From Paenibacillus sp. FSL H8-0332 (GTDB taxonomy: Bacteria > Bacillota > Bacilli > Paenibacillales > Paenibacillaceae), in NCBI RefSeq assembly GCF_037963835.1, contig NZ_CP150145.1:5270001-5334000 (forward strand): 64,000 bases of DNA, read 5' to 3'. Position numbers and translations under genes: made by a program. The first letter of the stretch is position 1. Every line of letters starts with the position of its first letter. Of the stretch, positions 32,198-41,013 are shown one piece after another. The notes under the pieces were generated by a model. It was not told the DNA's origin. It did not search any database and saw only the letters and a list, made by a program, of their open reading frames with translations.

Positions 32198-34448
32198 TTT
32201 TGATGGCCCCTTCCTCTTTTTTGGGCTTGCGCACATCCTCGGGGTATTCAATCCGGGAATGGAAAATGCCCATTACAGTCTCTTTCAGTGTCCGCGAAAT
32301 AATATCCAGCTCCTTGATGGTCAGATCGCATTCATCGAACTGATGGTCATCCAGCCGGCTTTTGATAATTTTCTCAATCATGGTCTCCACCTGCACCACG
32401 GTTGGCTTGCGGAGCGAACGGACGGCGGCCTCCACACTGTCGGCGATCCCGACGACTGCAGATTCCTTCGACTGCGCCTTCGGGCCGGGATAACGGAAAT
32501 CCTCCTCCGTGAAGTCCGGCTCCACCCCTTTTTCCTCTGCAAGCTTCAATGCCTTATGATAAAAATAATGCAGGAACGTCGTGCCATGATGCTGCTCCGC
32601 AATATCGCGGATCGGCTTCGGCAGCTTGTATTCCTTCTGCATCTCCACCCCGTCCCGGGCGTGGGCCACAATGATCGATTTGCTCAGCTTCGGCTCAATC
32701 GAATCATGCGGATTTTCCATATTGTTCTGGTTCTCAATGAAATAAAACGGCCGCTTCGTCTTGCCGATGTCATGATAATACGAGCCGACCCGGCACAGCA
32801 GGCCGTCCGCACCAATCGCTTCAGCCGCAGCCTCGGACAGATTGCCTACCATCACGCTATGGTGATAGGTTCCCGGCGTCTCTATGAGCAGCTTACGCAG
32901 CAGCGGGTGGTTCGGGTTAGACAGCTCTACGAGCTTCAGTGCCGACAGAATGCCAAACGTTACCTCGAAGAACGGCATCAGGCCAATGACCAGCACTGCA
33001 GTAAGCAGCCCCCCGGCGAAAGAGAAGCCCAGGGCATATAACGTATTCGTCTCGTTCCATACGCCTCCGCTCAGCATGGTCAATATGGCTACTGTCAGGC
33101 AGCCGAGCAGGGACACCATAATTCCGCCCTTCAGCAGTGTTGAGCGCTGTCCGGCACGGTGCGTTGAGAAGATGGCAACATAACTCACGATTAAGGCAAA
33201 AAATCCGAAGGTGAAATCAAATATAGTATTCTGCTGGACATTCAACAATATGCTGGCCAGGACACTGAACAGAATGGAACAGAAATAGGCTAAGGTCATG
33301 TCCAGCAGCATGGAGATCAGCATCGCGCCGAGGGCCACAGGTGCCAGGTAGCCTATATAAGTCCGCACATCTGTCTGCAGGAAGGCCGTCAGCTTCATCA
33401 TAACGATGGTAATGATAAAGACCAGCACCAGCATTAACAGCTGAGAGTTATTGTATTTGAAGCCTGAGGCTCCGCCATTATAGCGGATGAAGGTCATCAG
33501 GCCAAAGGACAGCAGCGCAGAGAGCAGCAGCAGGCCGAGCTGCGGCCAGTAGTTAATCTCTTTGCTGAGCAGGCCGTTCTCATCCAGCAGCTTATACAGC
33601 TCAGGAGTAATCTCCTGATTCTTGGCGACCAGCACATCCCCCTGCTCAATGAATACATCCGGCGTATTCTGACGGGCCTGCACCTTCGCTTCCTTGGTCG
33701 CATCCTCGTCATAGAATTTGTTGGCCGTAATGACCAGACGCACCAGCTCCTGCACCACCTCACGGGCGGTACGCTGACCCAGAGAACTGACGCTGACCTG
33801 CTCGGCCACTTTGGCGCGCGCGGCCTGGGCGTCGGTAATCTGGTCATTCATCAGCTTGATGACAATATCCCGGGCCACCGGCTTCATTTCAATGATATCC
33901 TGGGAGGTCAGGCGCGGGATCTTGATGTAGGTCTCTTCCGGGACGACGTAGGCCTGATCCTTGATGACGGACTGCATTTCATTTAGCAGATGCTCAGAAT
34001 ACGTCCCGGCCTTTTGGCTGGCGGCCACAAAATTAAGAATAAAATCATTTGCACGCTCTGGAATTACTTCACGGTAGATCTCCGTCTTTTCGCTTTGTGA
34101 GATCGTATCATCCTGATTCAACCGGTCTATTCTATCGAGCAGCATGGTTACAAGATTCTCAGTCCGCATTGGGATAATTGCATAACGGTTGGTCACATTC
34201 TCTGCTGCGGTCTCCTGGGCCTTCAGCTTAGCGTTGGTGTCCGGGATTTGCTTGGGGGCTGTGATTTCCTTGGCACTGCGGGTTCCCTCTTTGATATCAT
34301 ACCTTTTGGGCAGCAGATCAGAGGACAGGCTGAGGTAGAAAACAACCGCGAGTAACAGGAAAAGAGCATAGCGCGAGACCGCGCTATACTTCCATCCGCT
34401 GGTGCTATATACAAATCCGCTTAATTTCGATGGTTGCTTTGAGGCCAT
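32169..34448 (-). CDS. pgpH: 7TM-HD family cyclic-di-AMP phosphodiesterase PgpH (YqfF)
   Basis: 759 residues. N-terminal helix (about 27-45), a large extracellular 7TMR-HDED domain (about 50-280), seven membrane helices (about 290-500), and a cytoplasmic HD domain with YYHDIGKTKRP near 558 and EQHHGTTF near 615. The family cleaves cyclic-di-AMP to 5'-pApA. HARDGVEMQ and an acidic stretch complete the metal site. Preceded by phoH and followed by ybeY, the Bacillus yqfF arrangement. Confidence 0.94.
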   Translation of the reverse strand: MASKQPSKLSGFVYSTSGWKYSAVSRYALFLLLAVVFYLSLSSDLLPKRYDIKEGTRSAKEITAPKQIPDTNAKLKAQETAAENVTNRYAIIPMRTENLVTMLLDRIDRLNQDDTISQSEKTEIYREVIPERANDFILNFVAASQKAGTYSEHLLNEMQSVIKDQAYVVPEETYIKIPRLTSQDIIEMKPVARDIVIKLMNDQITDAQAARAKVAEQVSVSSLGQRTAREVVQELVRLVITANKFYDEDATKEAKVQARQNTPDVFIEQGDVLVAKNQEITPELYKLLDENGLLSKEINYWPQLGLLLLSALLSFGLMTFIRYNGGASGFKYNNSQLLMLVLVFIITIVMMKLTAFLQTDVRTYIGYLAPVALGAMLISMLLDMTLAYFCSILFSVLASILLNVQQNTIFDFTFGFFALIVSYVAIFSTHRAGQRSTLLKGGIMVSLLGCLTVAILTMLSGGVWNETNTLYALGFSFAGGLLTAVLVIGLMPFFEVTFGILSALKLVELSNPNHPLLRKLLIETPGTYHHSVMVGNLSEAAAEAIGADGLLCRVGSYYHDIGKTKRPFYFIENQNNMENPHDSIEPKLSKSIIVAHARDGVEMQKEYKLPKPIRDIAEQHHGTTFLHYFYHKALKLAEEKGVEPDFTEEDFRYPGPKAQSKESAVVGIADSVEAAVRSLRKPTVVQVETMIEKIIKSRLDDHQFDECDLTIKELDIISRTLKETVMGIFHSRIEYPEDVRKPKKEEGAIKNESERRLEQ

Positions 34449-34465
34449 GAAGACAATCCCCTTTT

Positions 34466-35437
34466 TTATTGGAGGTTTTCGGCAGAGCGGTCATAGGCAA
34501 CGATAATTTTCTGGACAAGGGAATGGCGGACAACGTCCTGCTCAGCGAAGTAGACAAAGCCAAGCTCCTCGATACCGGAAAGAATCGTTTTGGCTTCGAT
34601 CAGCCCTGACTTCTTGCCGCGCGGCAAATCGATCTGGGTCACATCGCCCGTGATGACCATCTTGGAGCCGAAGCCCAGACGGGTGAGGAACATTTTCATT
34701 TGTTCGGGTGTGGTATTCTGCGCTTCATCAAGGATGATAAAAGCATCCTCCAGCGTACGTCCGCGCATATAGGCAAGCGGTGCAATCTCGATCAGACCGC
34801 GCTCCAGCGCCTTCGCCACCTGATCAGGCCCCATAACGTCGTACAAGGCGTCGTAGAGCGGCCGCAGATACGGATCTACCTTCTCTTGCAAATCTCCCGG
34901 TAGGAAGCCCAGGTTCTCTCCAGCCTCAACAGCCGGGCGTGTAAGCACGATCCGCTTAACCGAGCCTTCCTTCAGCGCCGTCACCGCCAGGACCACAGCC
35001 AGATAAGTCTTGCCTGTGCCCGCCGGGCCGATGCCGAAGACGATATCACGTTTTTTGATGGTGCTCACATAATGCTTCTGGCCAATCGTTTTGACACGGA
35101 TCGGCTTGCCGCGGAAAGTCGTCGTAATTTCGCCCTTGAACAGGTCAAGCAGCTGGTCGGCCCGAAAATCCTTCGCCAGCTCCACGGCGTACTGCACATC
35201 GCGTTCGCTCAATAGGTAACCCCCGCGTACGAGTGACAACAGCACGTTGAAGAGCTGGCCCAGCATGTCCACTTCCCGCTCCGTACCGCGAATCGTAATT
35301 TCGGCCTCGCGCGAGTTAATGACTGCCGGAATTTCTTTCTCGATGATTTTCAGGAAACTGTCCTGCGGGCCGAACAGGGATTGCGCTTCTCCCGCATTGT
35401 GCAAAGATATTTGAATGCTTGCAGTCTGTTCTGACAA
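34466..35437 (-). CDS. phoH: PhoH-family ATPase
   Basis: 323 residues. N-terminal nucleic-acid-binding part (about 1-110), then an ATPase domain with Walker A GPAGTGKTYL near 138, IILDEAQNTTPEQMKMFLTR (Walker B and sensor) and LTRPAVEAGENLGFLPGD. Classic PhoH/PhoL, distinct from the PIN-fused copy at 1-632. Exact role unclear; linked to ribosome or RNA metabolism by its neighbours ybeY and era. Confidence 0.94.
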   Translation of the reverse strand: MSEQTASIQISLHNAGEAQSLFGPQDSFLKIIEKEIPAVINSREAEITIRGTEREVDMLGQLFNVLLSLVRGGYLLSERDVQYAVELAKDFRADQLLDLFKGEITTTFRGKPIRVKTIGQKHYVSTIKKRDIVFGIGPAGTGKTYLAVVLAVTALKEGSVKRIVLTRPAVEAGENLGFLPGDLQEKVDPYLRPLYDALYDVMGPDQVAKALERGLIEIAPLAYMRGRTLEDAFIILDEAQNTTPEQMKMFLTRLGFGSKMVITGDVTQIDLPRGKKSGLIEAKTILSGIEELGFVYFAEQDVVRHSLVQKIIVAYDRSAENLQ

Positions 35438-35452
35438 GTAGCCTCATTCTCC

Positions 35453-36634
35453 TCAATTGTTTACTATCGGAAGTTCTTCCGCGATTCTCTCTTCCACCTC
35501 AAACAGCACTTTCATATAAACTTTACCATTCTCTTTCTTCTCATGCAAAATTTTTTGACTTTTGATGACGCTATCAGCACCGTAACGCGCCAAAATATCG
35601 CTCTTAGCCCGCGTCAATCCTTCCGCCCGGGCAGCCTCCGGAGTAAGCGCTTCAGCGGTTGCCTTGATCTCCAGCTCCTTCTCGGTCATCAGGCCCAGCG
35701 GCAGCTGCAAGGTGCGCCACGACAGCATATCGGGCTCTGTAAGCGTACGTGATTTCGCAAACCCGGAGTCCCCGTAGCCCCACAGCTGAATCGCCCACTT
35801 GCCGAGAACGAGATAAGTGCGGTCCTTGCGTTCTCCTGTATAAGCGCTGCCCGTCCTTTTGAGCGGCACCTCCAGATTATATTCATGCCACACCAGGCCT
35901 TTAACCTCGCCTTTGGCAACTACGAACTCTGTATTCTCCTCGTCACCCAGCGCTCCCGAGATGAGGATGTCCCCTTTTTTGACCCACGAATTCCGGCTGA
36001 CCACCGGTCTGCCCTGCTCCGCATAGATTTCGGTCACGACCGCATCCGTGCGGCTGATGAGATGGCGCTGGCTGAGCAGCGGTTTATTCTCCGGGCGGTC
36101 GGCTTCGACGACCTGAATGGTAATGCTCGTCCCGGTCCGGTGGAACCCGGCCCATGTCAAGCCCGGAACCAGACTGGTCAGCCCCCGGGACAGCTCGTCC
36201 GACTCCTGCATGCGCCAAATCCACTGAAACGGGTATACCCCTTCCTGGCGTGCGGCTTCGAGGATGTCTTCGGTCGGAATGCGCGTATTCCCTTCAACCT
36301 TGACGCTCCAGATCATCGAGGAGAGCAGCAGCAGACCCACACCGAAGATGAGCATTCCTGCGGCAAAAAACTTCCGTCTCCACAAGCGTGCGATGCTGAA
36401 CGGAAGTCCGTTCCTGGCTGTAACATGCATGCGGCAGCCTGTCTTTTTGAGGAGCGGGCGAAGCCGGAAAAAGTCATCCAGCAGCAGATTCAAAGAAGCG
36501 CCGTCCCCGGCAGGCCTCACATCCCAGATGATGATGCCCGCTCCAGTTACAGCATTAATGAATTTCTCCACCTGCGGTCCGCTCACATGCAGTGTAACGA
36601 ACCCCCGCAGTGATGACAGAGGCGGCTCTTTCAT
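35453..36634 (-). CDS. yqfD: sporulation protein YqfD
   Basis: 393 residues. An N-terminal soluble region (1-88, similar to the SpoIV-type POTRA-like start), one membrane helix (about 90-112, MLIFGVGLLLLSSMIW), then an extracellular domain with GNTRIPTEDILEAARQEGVYP (POTRA-like) and a long beta-rich tail. YqfD is made in the mother cell during sporulation and supports engulfment. Its start overlaps the yqfC end by 4 bases (ATGA style), so the pair is coupled. Length normal. Confidence 0.92.
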   Translation of the reverse strand: MKEPPLSSLRGFVTLHVSGPQVEKFINAVTGAGIIIWDVRPAGDGASLNLLLDDFFRLRPLLKKTGCRMHVTARNGLPFSIARLWRRKFFAAGMLIFGVGLLLLSSMIWSVKVEGNTRIPTEDILEAARQEGVYPFQWIWRMQESDELSRGLTSLVPGLTWAGFHRTGTSITIQVVEADRPENKPLLSQRHLISRTDAVVTEIYAEQGRPVVSRNSWVKKGDILISGALGDEENTEFVVAKGEVKGLVWHEYNLEVPLKRTGSAYTGERKDRTYLVLGKWAIQLWGYGDSGFAKSRTLTEPDMLSWRTLQLPLGLMTEKELEIKATAEALTPEAARAEGLTRAKSDILARYGADSVIKSQKILHEKKENGKVYMKVLFEVEERIAEELPIVNN

Positions 36635-36924
36635 GGATTCTCCCCACTTTCCTTATATCTGATTTCACCGATAGTTCCAATGACGGCAAGCTCCTGGCCC
36701 AGAATATTGCGGATGACCAGCCCCTCGCCGGAAATCTCCAGAACGCCTTGGGTTAATGCCAGCCTCAGCTGCTCCGAAGAGAAATGCAGCAAGCCGCGGT
36801 GGTTCTCAATATACAGCTCCTTATTGCCGATCAGGGTGATCCGGGGCATCTCCTGCAGCACATCCTGCGGAAGATCCAGTACCCCGTTTGTCCATCCCCG
36901 CAGCCTGCGGCCGATACGGGTCAT
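36631..36924 (-). CDS. yqfC: sporulation protein YqfC
   Basis: 97 residues from ATG 36924 (MTRIGRRLRGWTNGVLDLPQ), the normal family length; a longer open frame to 37137 lacks family similarity and ribosome context. A GGGGGAGC site lies 11 bases upstream. The family is a small beta-rich sporulation protein next to yqfD. In Bacillus the pair is under mother-cell sigma control; no such promoter was verified here. Confidence 0.88.
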   Translation of the reverse strand: MTRIGRRLRGWTNGVLDLPQDVLQEMPRITLIGNKELYIENHRGLLHFSSEQLRLALTQGVLEISGEGLVIRNILGQELAVIGTIGEIRYKESGENP

Positions 36925-37021
36925 AAGTAGACGCTCCCCCTTCCTGCCTTCTGTACACCTTATGCGGTGGAGCGTCTGTTTATGAGAAGAACTCACACGT
37001 ATCGTCCGGCCAAAAACAGAA

Positions 37022-37062
37022 AAAAGCCTGAATCCCATCCTGTTAAGGAATTGATCCAGGCT
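37022..37062 (-). terminator. terminator between the 197-residue gene and yqfC
   Basis: AAGCCTG and ATC pair with GAT and CAGGCTT, and the minus-strand RNA continues into TTTTTTCTGTTTTT. It separates the floA operon from yqfC-yqfD, so the sporulation pair probably has its own promoter. Confidence 0.8.
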
Positions 37063-37105
37063 TATGTGCAGCATAACATGTTGATTGATAAGCTCAGGCA
37101 TAGTC

Positions 37106-37699
37106 TTAGCGCCGCGTGGAATGCGGCTGGCGGGCACGGGGCGGACCCAGTATCTCCGCCCACATCAGGCCGCTGCGCAGCGCGTCACGGTCGCCTGTGA
37201 GCGGATGGACAGCATATGCCGATGATGCTGCATCTCCGTCCTCCCCGCCTGCTTCGGAGCCCGCAGACGGGACCGCAGCCGCCATTCCGTCGAAGGCAGC
37301 CTGCAGCTTCTCCAGCTCCCGCTCCATACGTTCTGTGCGGGCCTCTACGCTGTCCAAGTCATCGGCCTGCTCCAGTGATACGCCTTCGCCTGTCTCGTCA
37401 TCGGAAGATAGCTGCTCAGCCTCAGCCCATGCTGGCGGAGAAGGGGCCTCCTGCATATCTGGCTGCGGAGCAGGCCGGTCCGGGCCCGCCCTTGTCCCGG
37501 CAGGCGCCGGGAAGCCGCTGCCCGGCTGTTCCGCGCGTCCGGCCTTCCGGCGGCGGGGCAGCATATTGCCGGTATCCCCGCCGCCGCCAAAGGTAGGCAT
37601 CCCCCCGCGCGGAACTGACTTGTCTTTGTCTCTCTTTTTGTTCAGACGGGTAATGATCGCAAAGCCCGCAAGCACCAGGAAATAGACTACGCCGCTCAT
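37106..37699 (-). CDS. hypothetical membrane-anchored acidic protein downstream of floA
   Basis: 197 residues. One N-terminal membrane helix (about 3-17, VVYFLVLAGFAII), a basic patch (NKKRDKDK), then a long low-complexity region rich in Gly, Pro, Ala and acidic residues, with a short predicted coiled coil (ARTERMERELEKLQAAF, near 117-135). The C-terminus (HPLTGDRDALRSGLMWAEIL) looks like a conserved short motif. It replaces the smaller YqfB gene found after floA in Bacillus. Function unknown; a cofactor of the flotillin scaffold is only a guess from position. Confidence 0.7.
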   Translation of the reverse strand: MSGVVYFLVLAGFAIITRLNKKRDKDKSVPRGGMPTFGGGGDTGNMLPRRRKAGRAEQPGSGFPAPAGTRAGPDRPAPQPDMQEAPSPPAWAEAEQLSSDDETGEGVSLEQADDLDSVEARTERMERELEKLQAAFDGMAAAVPSAGSEAGGEDGDAASSAYAVHPLTGDRDALRSGLMWAEILGPPRARQPHSTRR

Positions 37700-37715
37700 G
37701 GAGGCTCACCTCCCT

Positions 37716-38717
37716 TTATTTATGGGGCGGACGGCTGCTGTCGTCCCCATCGTTTAGTTTGCCAAGGGAGCCTCGCATCTGCGTGTCCGCCTCGATGTTT
37801 TTAAGATTCATATAATCCATCACACCAAGCTTGCCGGAGCGCAGCGCTTCGGCCATCGCCAGCGGAACCTGGGATTCGGATTCAACGACCAGCGCCTTCA
37901 TCTCAACCACGCGGGCCTTCATTTCCTGCTCATGGGCAACCGCCATCGCCCGGCGTTCTTCAGCCTTCGCCTGGGCGATGCGCTTATCCGCTTCTGCCTG
38001 CTCAGTCTGAAGGTACGCACCAATGTTCTTGCCTACATCCACATCTGCAATATCTATGGACAGAATTTCAAAGGCCGTCCCTGAGTCGAGACCCTTGGAT
38101 AAAACGGTGCGGGAGATAGAATCCGGATTCTCAAGCACATCTTTATGCGAATTACTGGAGCCGACTGTGGTTACAATCCCCTCGCCGACGCGGGCAATAA
38201 TCGTCTCTTCGCCCGCACCGCCGACCAACCGGTCGATATTGGCCCGCACCGTCACCCGTGCTTTGACCTTGACTTCAATCCCGTTCTTGGCCACAGCCGC
38301 AACAATCGGCGTCTCAATGACACGCGGGTTAACACTCATCTGAACTGCCAGCAGCACATCGCGTCCGGCCAGATCAATGGCGGCGGCACGTGTGAATTCC
38401 AGCGGAATATCCGCTCTCTGGGCGGCAATCAGCGCGTTCACTACCCGGTCTACATTCCCTCCGGCCAGATAATGGCTCTCCAGCTGATTGATATTCAGCC
38501 CCAGCCCGGCCTTGGTCGCCTTAATCAGCGGATTGACAATCCGGCTCGGTGTTACCCGGCGCAGACGCATCGCTACCAGCGTGATAATGCTGATTTTGAC
38601 CCCGGAGGCCCAGGCAGACACCCACAGCATGACCGGGAAGAAGCTGAAGAAGACGCTTAGAACAACAATCACAGCTACCGCGATCAGCAAAAAAGTAATC
38701 ATAGATGCTTCTAACAT
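37716..38717 (-). CDS. floA: flotillin-like membrane microdomain protein FloA
   Basis: 333 residues from ATG 38717 (MLEASMITFLLIAVAVIVVL), close to the length of B. subtilis FloA; a longer start at 38750 is less likely. An N-terminal membrane hairpin region (5-45), a PHB/SPFH domain (about 50-230) and an Ala/Glu-rich helical tail (EQAEADKRIAQAKAEERRAM). FloA forms membrane foci and affects cell-wall and secretion machinery. GGAGG precedes the ATG. Co-transcribed with nfeD upstream. Confidence 0.93.
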   Translation of the reverse strand: MLEASMITFLLIAVAVIVVLSVFFSFFPVMLWVSAWASGVKISIITLVAMRLRRVTPSRIVNPLIKATKAGLGLNINQLESHYLAGGNVDRVVNALIAAQRADIPLEFTRAAAIDLAGRDVLLAVQMSVNPRVIETPIVAAVAKNGIEVKVKARVTVRANIDRLVGGAGEETIIARVGEGIVTTVGSSNSHKDVLENPDSISRTVLSKGLDSGTAFEILSIDIADVDVGKNIGAYLQTEQAEADKRIAQAKAEERRAMAVAHEQEMKARVVEMKALVVESESQVPLAMAEALRSGKLGVMDYMNLKNIEADTQMRGSLGKLNDGDDSSRPPHK

Positions 38718-38753
38718 ACGCTTACCTACCTCCGATATTTTGATAGACAAAAT

Positions 38754-40118
38754 TTATTTCGCAGCTTCCTTCACTACCACACGGCCGCCCTCAACCTTCA
38801 CCACGGACACGGCCGTCTGCGCCTCGATGAACCCGCCTTCAGTCACCACATCTATCCGCTCGCCGCCAATCGTGGCGGTTCCTGCGGGACGCAGCGGGGT
38901 TACGCTCATGCCGGAGGCACCGATCAGACGCAGCTTCTCCGGGACAGGCACAAAGCCCTTTTCTCTGGTAAGACTATCCTGAAGGATGAACCGGTTCCAG
39001 ATTCCGCGCTCCTTGAAGACCACGGCAACAATCACGATGACCACCGCTGCTGCGGAAAAAGCAATGCCCAGGCTGAACAGCGCATGCGTAAAGCTGTAAG
39101 CAGCCCTTACAACACCCGCCACCAGACTGATGGACCCGAGTATCCCCAAAATACCGAAGCTCGGCACAAACAGCTCCAGAATGAGCATCACCAACCCCAG
39201 AATGAACAGCAGCAGCGTCTCCGCCCCGGCGAAGCCGGCCACATAGTTGCCGAAGAAGTAGAGGGCGAACGCCAGCGTACCGACAATTCCGGGCACCCCA
39301 AAGCCAGGCACCAGCAGCTCGATGAACACACCGGCGATACCCACGAAGAGCAGAATGGTCATGACCACCGGATGGGTCAGAAATTGCGACATTTTCTCCG
39401 CACCGGTATGCTCAATGCGAAAAATGTCGTCTGTCGAGTATCCCAGCCAGGTAATCGCCTCCTGCTCCGTTTCTGCAATCCGGTCAGCGTAACCGGCCTG
39501 AAGCGCTTCGTTGCTGCTCAGAGCGATAATCTCCCCCGCCTGCTTGTTCACACCCAGCTCCGGGCGGTTAACTACCAGATGAACATCCATCATGCCGGCA
39601 GCCACTTCAGGATCACGCCCGTTCAGCGAGGCGGCTCCGATCATTTTGGATTTCCAGTACGATACCATCTTGGCGTCTTCCACGGTCTTCCCGTTCATGT
39701 CCACCAGCGAAGCGGCCCCGATCATGCCGCCCGGCTTCATGATAATAGCCCCGGCGTTCAGCGCGATATAACTGCCTGCGGAAGCTGCGTTGCCTTTGAT
39801 ATAGGCTACCACCGGGATCTTACTGTCTCTGACCAGGGTACCGATGCTTTCGGCGGAATCCACCCGTCCTCCAGGTGTATCGATCTCCAGAACAATCAGA
39901 ACCGCGCCGTAATTGGCCGCCTCCTGGAAGCCCCGTTCCAGAAAGCTCTGCAGACCCCGCTCGATCTCCTGATCCACTGGAATGATGAATACGGGTCCAT
40001 GTTTGACTGCGGCTGACGAAGATGATGCCTCAGTAAAAGCTTTGGCGTCCAATAGTAATATGAATAGCAAAAAGATGGAATAAATAGCCCATGTGGTGAG
40101 TTTTCGAAATATGCGCAA
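38754..40118 (-). CDS. NfeD/ClpP-class membrane serine protease (YqeZ)
   Basis: 454 residues from a TTG at 40118; AAGGAGG is 9 bases upstream. An export signal (about 1-28), a SppA/ClpP-type protease domain with catalytic Ser in GNAASAGSYIAL near 120 and candidate Lys in YWKSKM near 170, four to five membrane helices (about 245-375), and a C-terminal OB-fold (about 390-454). The family pairs with flotillins; floA follows 36 bases downstream. It lies directly beside the AT-rich island, separated by a bidirectional terminator. Confidence 0.9.
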   Translation of the reverse strand: MRIFRKLTTWAIYSIFLLFILLLDAKAFTEASSSSAAVKHGPVFIIPVDQEIERGLQSFLERGFQEAANYGAVLIVLEIDTPGGRVDSAESIGTLVRDSKIPVVAYIKGNAASAGSYIALNAGAIIMKPGGMIGAASLVDMNGKTVEDAKMVSYWKSKMIGAASLNGRDPEVAAGMMDVHLVVNRPELGVNKQAGEIIALSSNEALQAGYADRIAETEQEAITWLGYSTDDIFRIEHTGAEKMSQFLTHPVVMTILLFVGIAGVFIELLVPGFGVPGIVGTLAFALYFFGNYVAGFAGAETLLLFILGLVMLILELFVPSFGILGILGSISLVAGVVRAAYSFTHALFSLGIAFSAAAVVIVIVAVVFKERGIWNRFILQDSLTREKGFVPVPEKLRLIGASGMSVTPLRPAGTATIGGERIDVVTEGGFIEAQTAVSVVKVEGGRVVVKEAAK

Positions 40119-40252
40119 AATATAATCCCTCCTTTCTCCCAAAGTTTAAATTTGCATATAACCCATTGTGCCTAGATTCTAGAATTACGCTTCAATGGGA
40201 CTATGCAGTGCAACGCTACTCCTCAATATCCGCTATCTTAACAGATAAACCA

Positions 40253-40292
40253 AAAAGACAACACATAAGCTACGGCTTACGTCTTGTCTTTT
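40253..40292. terminator. bidirectional terminator at the right edge of the accessory island
   Basis: AAAAGACAA/TTGTCTTTT outer stem with TAAGC/GCTTA inside, A and T runs on both sides. It insulates the ABC gene at 40336 from nfeD. Confidence 0.8.
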
Positions 40293-40335
40293 AGTATTGC
40301 ACAAATTGTCTAATTTGGCCTGTATTCCATAAGAA

Positions 40336-41013
40336 TTAAGTGATTAGATTACAGCTTCCGTTTTTCATATAGAAAGTCCTATCACAGATGTCAGCAACTT
40401 TCTGATTATGTGTTACGATAATGATTGTTTTTCCTTGTTCGTTTAACATTCTAAACAGTTTTAGAATGTCATCTTCGGTTTCTTCATCCACAGACCCAGT
40501 TGGCTCATCAGCAATGATTACTTTGGGTTCCTGGACAATAGCTCTTGCTATGGCAACCCGTTGTGTCTCACCTCCCGACAATACTTCCACCGGACTATAC
40601 CCTATATTGCTAATATGAAGAGCAGCAAGCACAAATGAAACCTTTTGCTTAATTTGAGATTTAGAGTGTTTGCTATACTTTAACGGTAAAGCTATATTAT
40701 TAAAGACATTTTTACCATGGATAAGAACTGAATTTTGAATGATGTAACCGATATTATGTTTTCTAAAATTTGCAGCGTGGACAACATTCAATGCCAGTAC
40801 ATCGGTACTGCCAAAATAGTAATTTCCACAATCTGCTTGCTCCAGCCCGGCCAATATATTCAGAAGTGTGCTTTTGCCAGACCCGCTTCTCCCCATAATA
40901 GCGACCATCTCGCCATCATGGATTTCCAAGTTCACATCTTTAAGCACATCATTTCTATGGGAACCGCTTAGGAAGGATTTCTGCAGATGAGAAACTTTAA
41001 GCACATTCTTCAC
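40336..41013 (-). CDS. ABC transporter ATP-binding protein (MacB/LolD type)
   Basis: 225 residues. Walker A GRSGSGKSTLLN near 42, signature VLSGGETQRVAIARA near 145, Walker B VIIADEPTGSVDEET near 165. The short form and the LSGGE signature class fit the MacB/LolD/FtsE group, whose partners are permeases with large extracellular domains. Its start overlaps the upstream permease by 4 bases. With the two permeases and the lactococcin-like gene it resembles the lactococcin 972 export/immunity set. AT-rich. Confidence 0.85.
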   Translation of the reverse strand: MKNVLKVSHLQKSFLSGSHRNDVLKDVNLEIHDGEMVAIMGRSGSGKSTLLNILAGLEQADCGNYYFGSTDVLALNVVHAANFRKHNIGYIIQNSVLIHGKNVFNNIALPLKYSKHSKSQIKQKVSFVLAALHISNIGYSPVEVLSGGETQRVAIARAIVQEPKVIIADEPTGSVDEETEDDILKLFRMLNEQGKTIIIVTHNQKVADICDRTFYMKNGSCNLIT

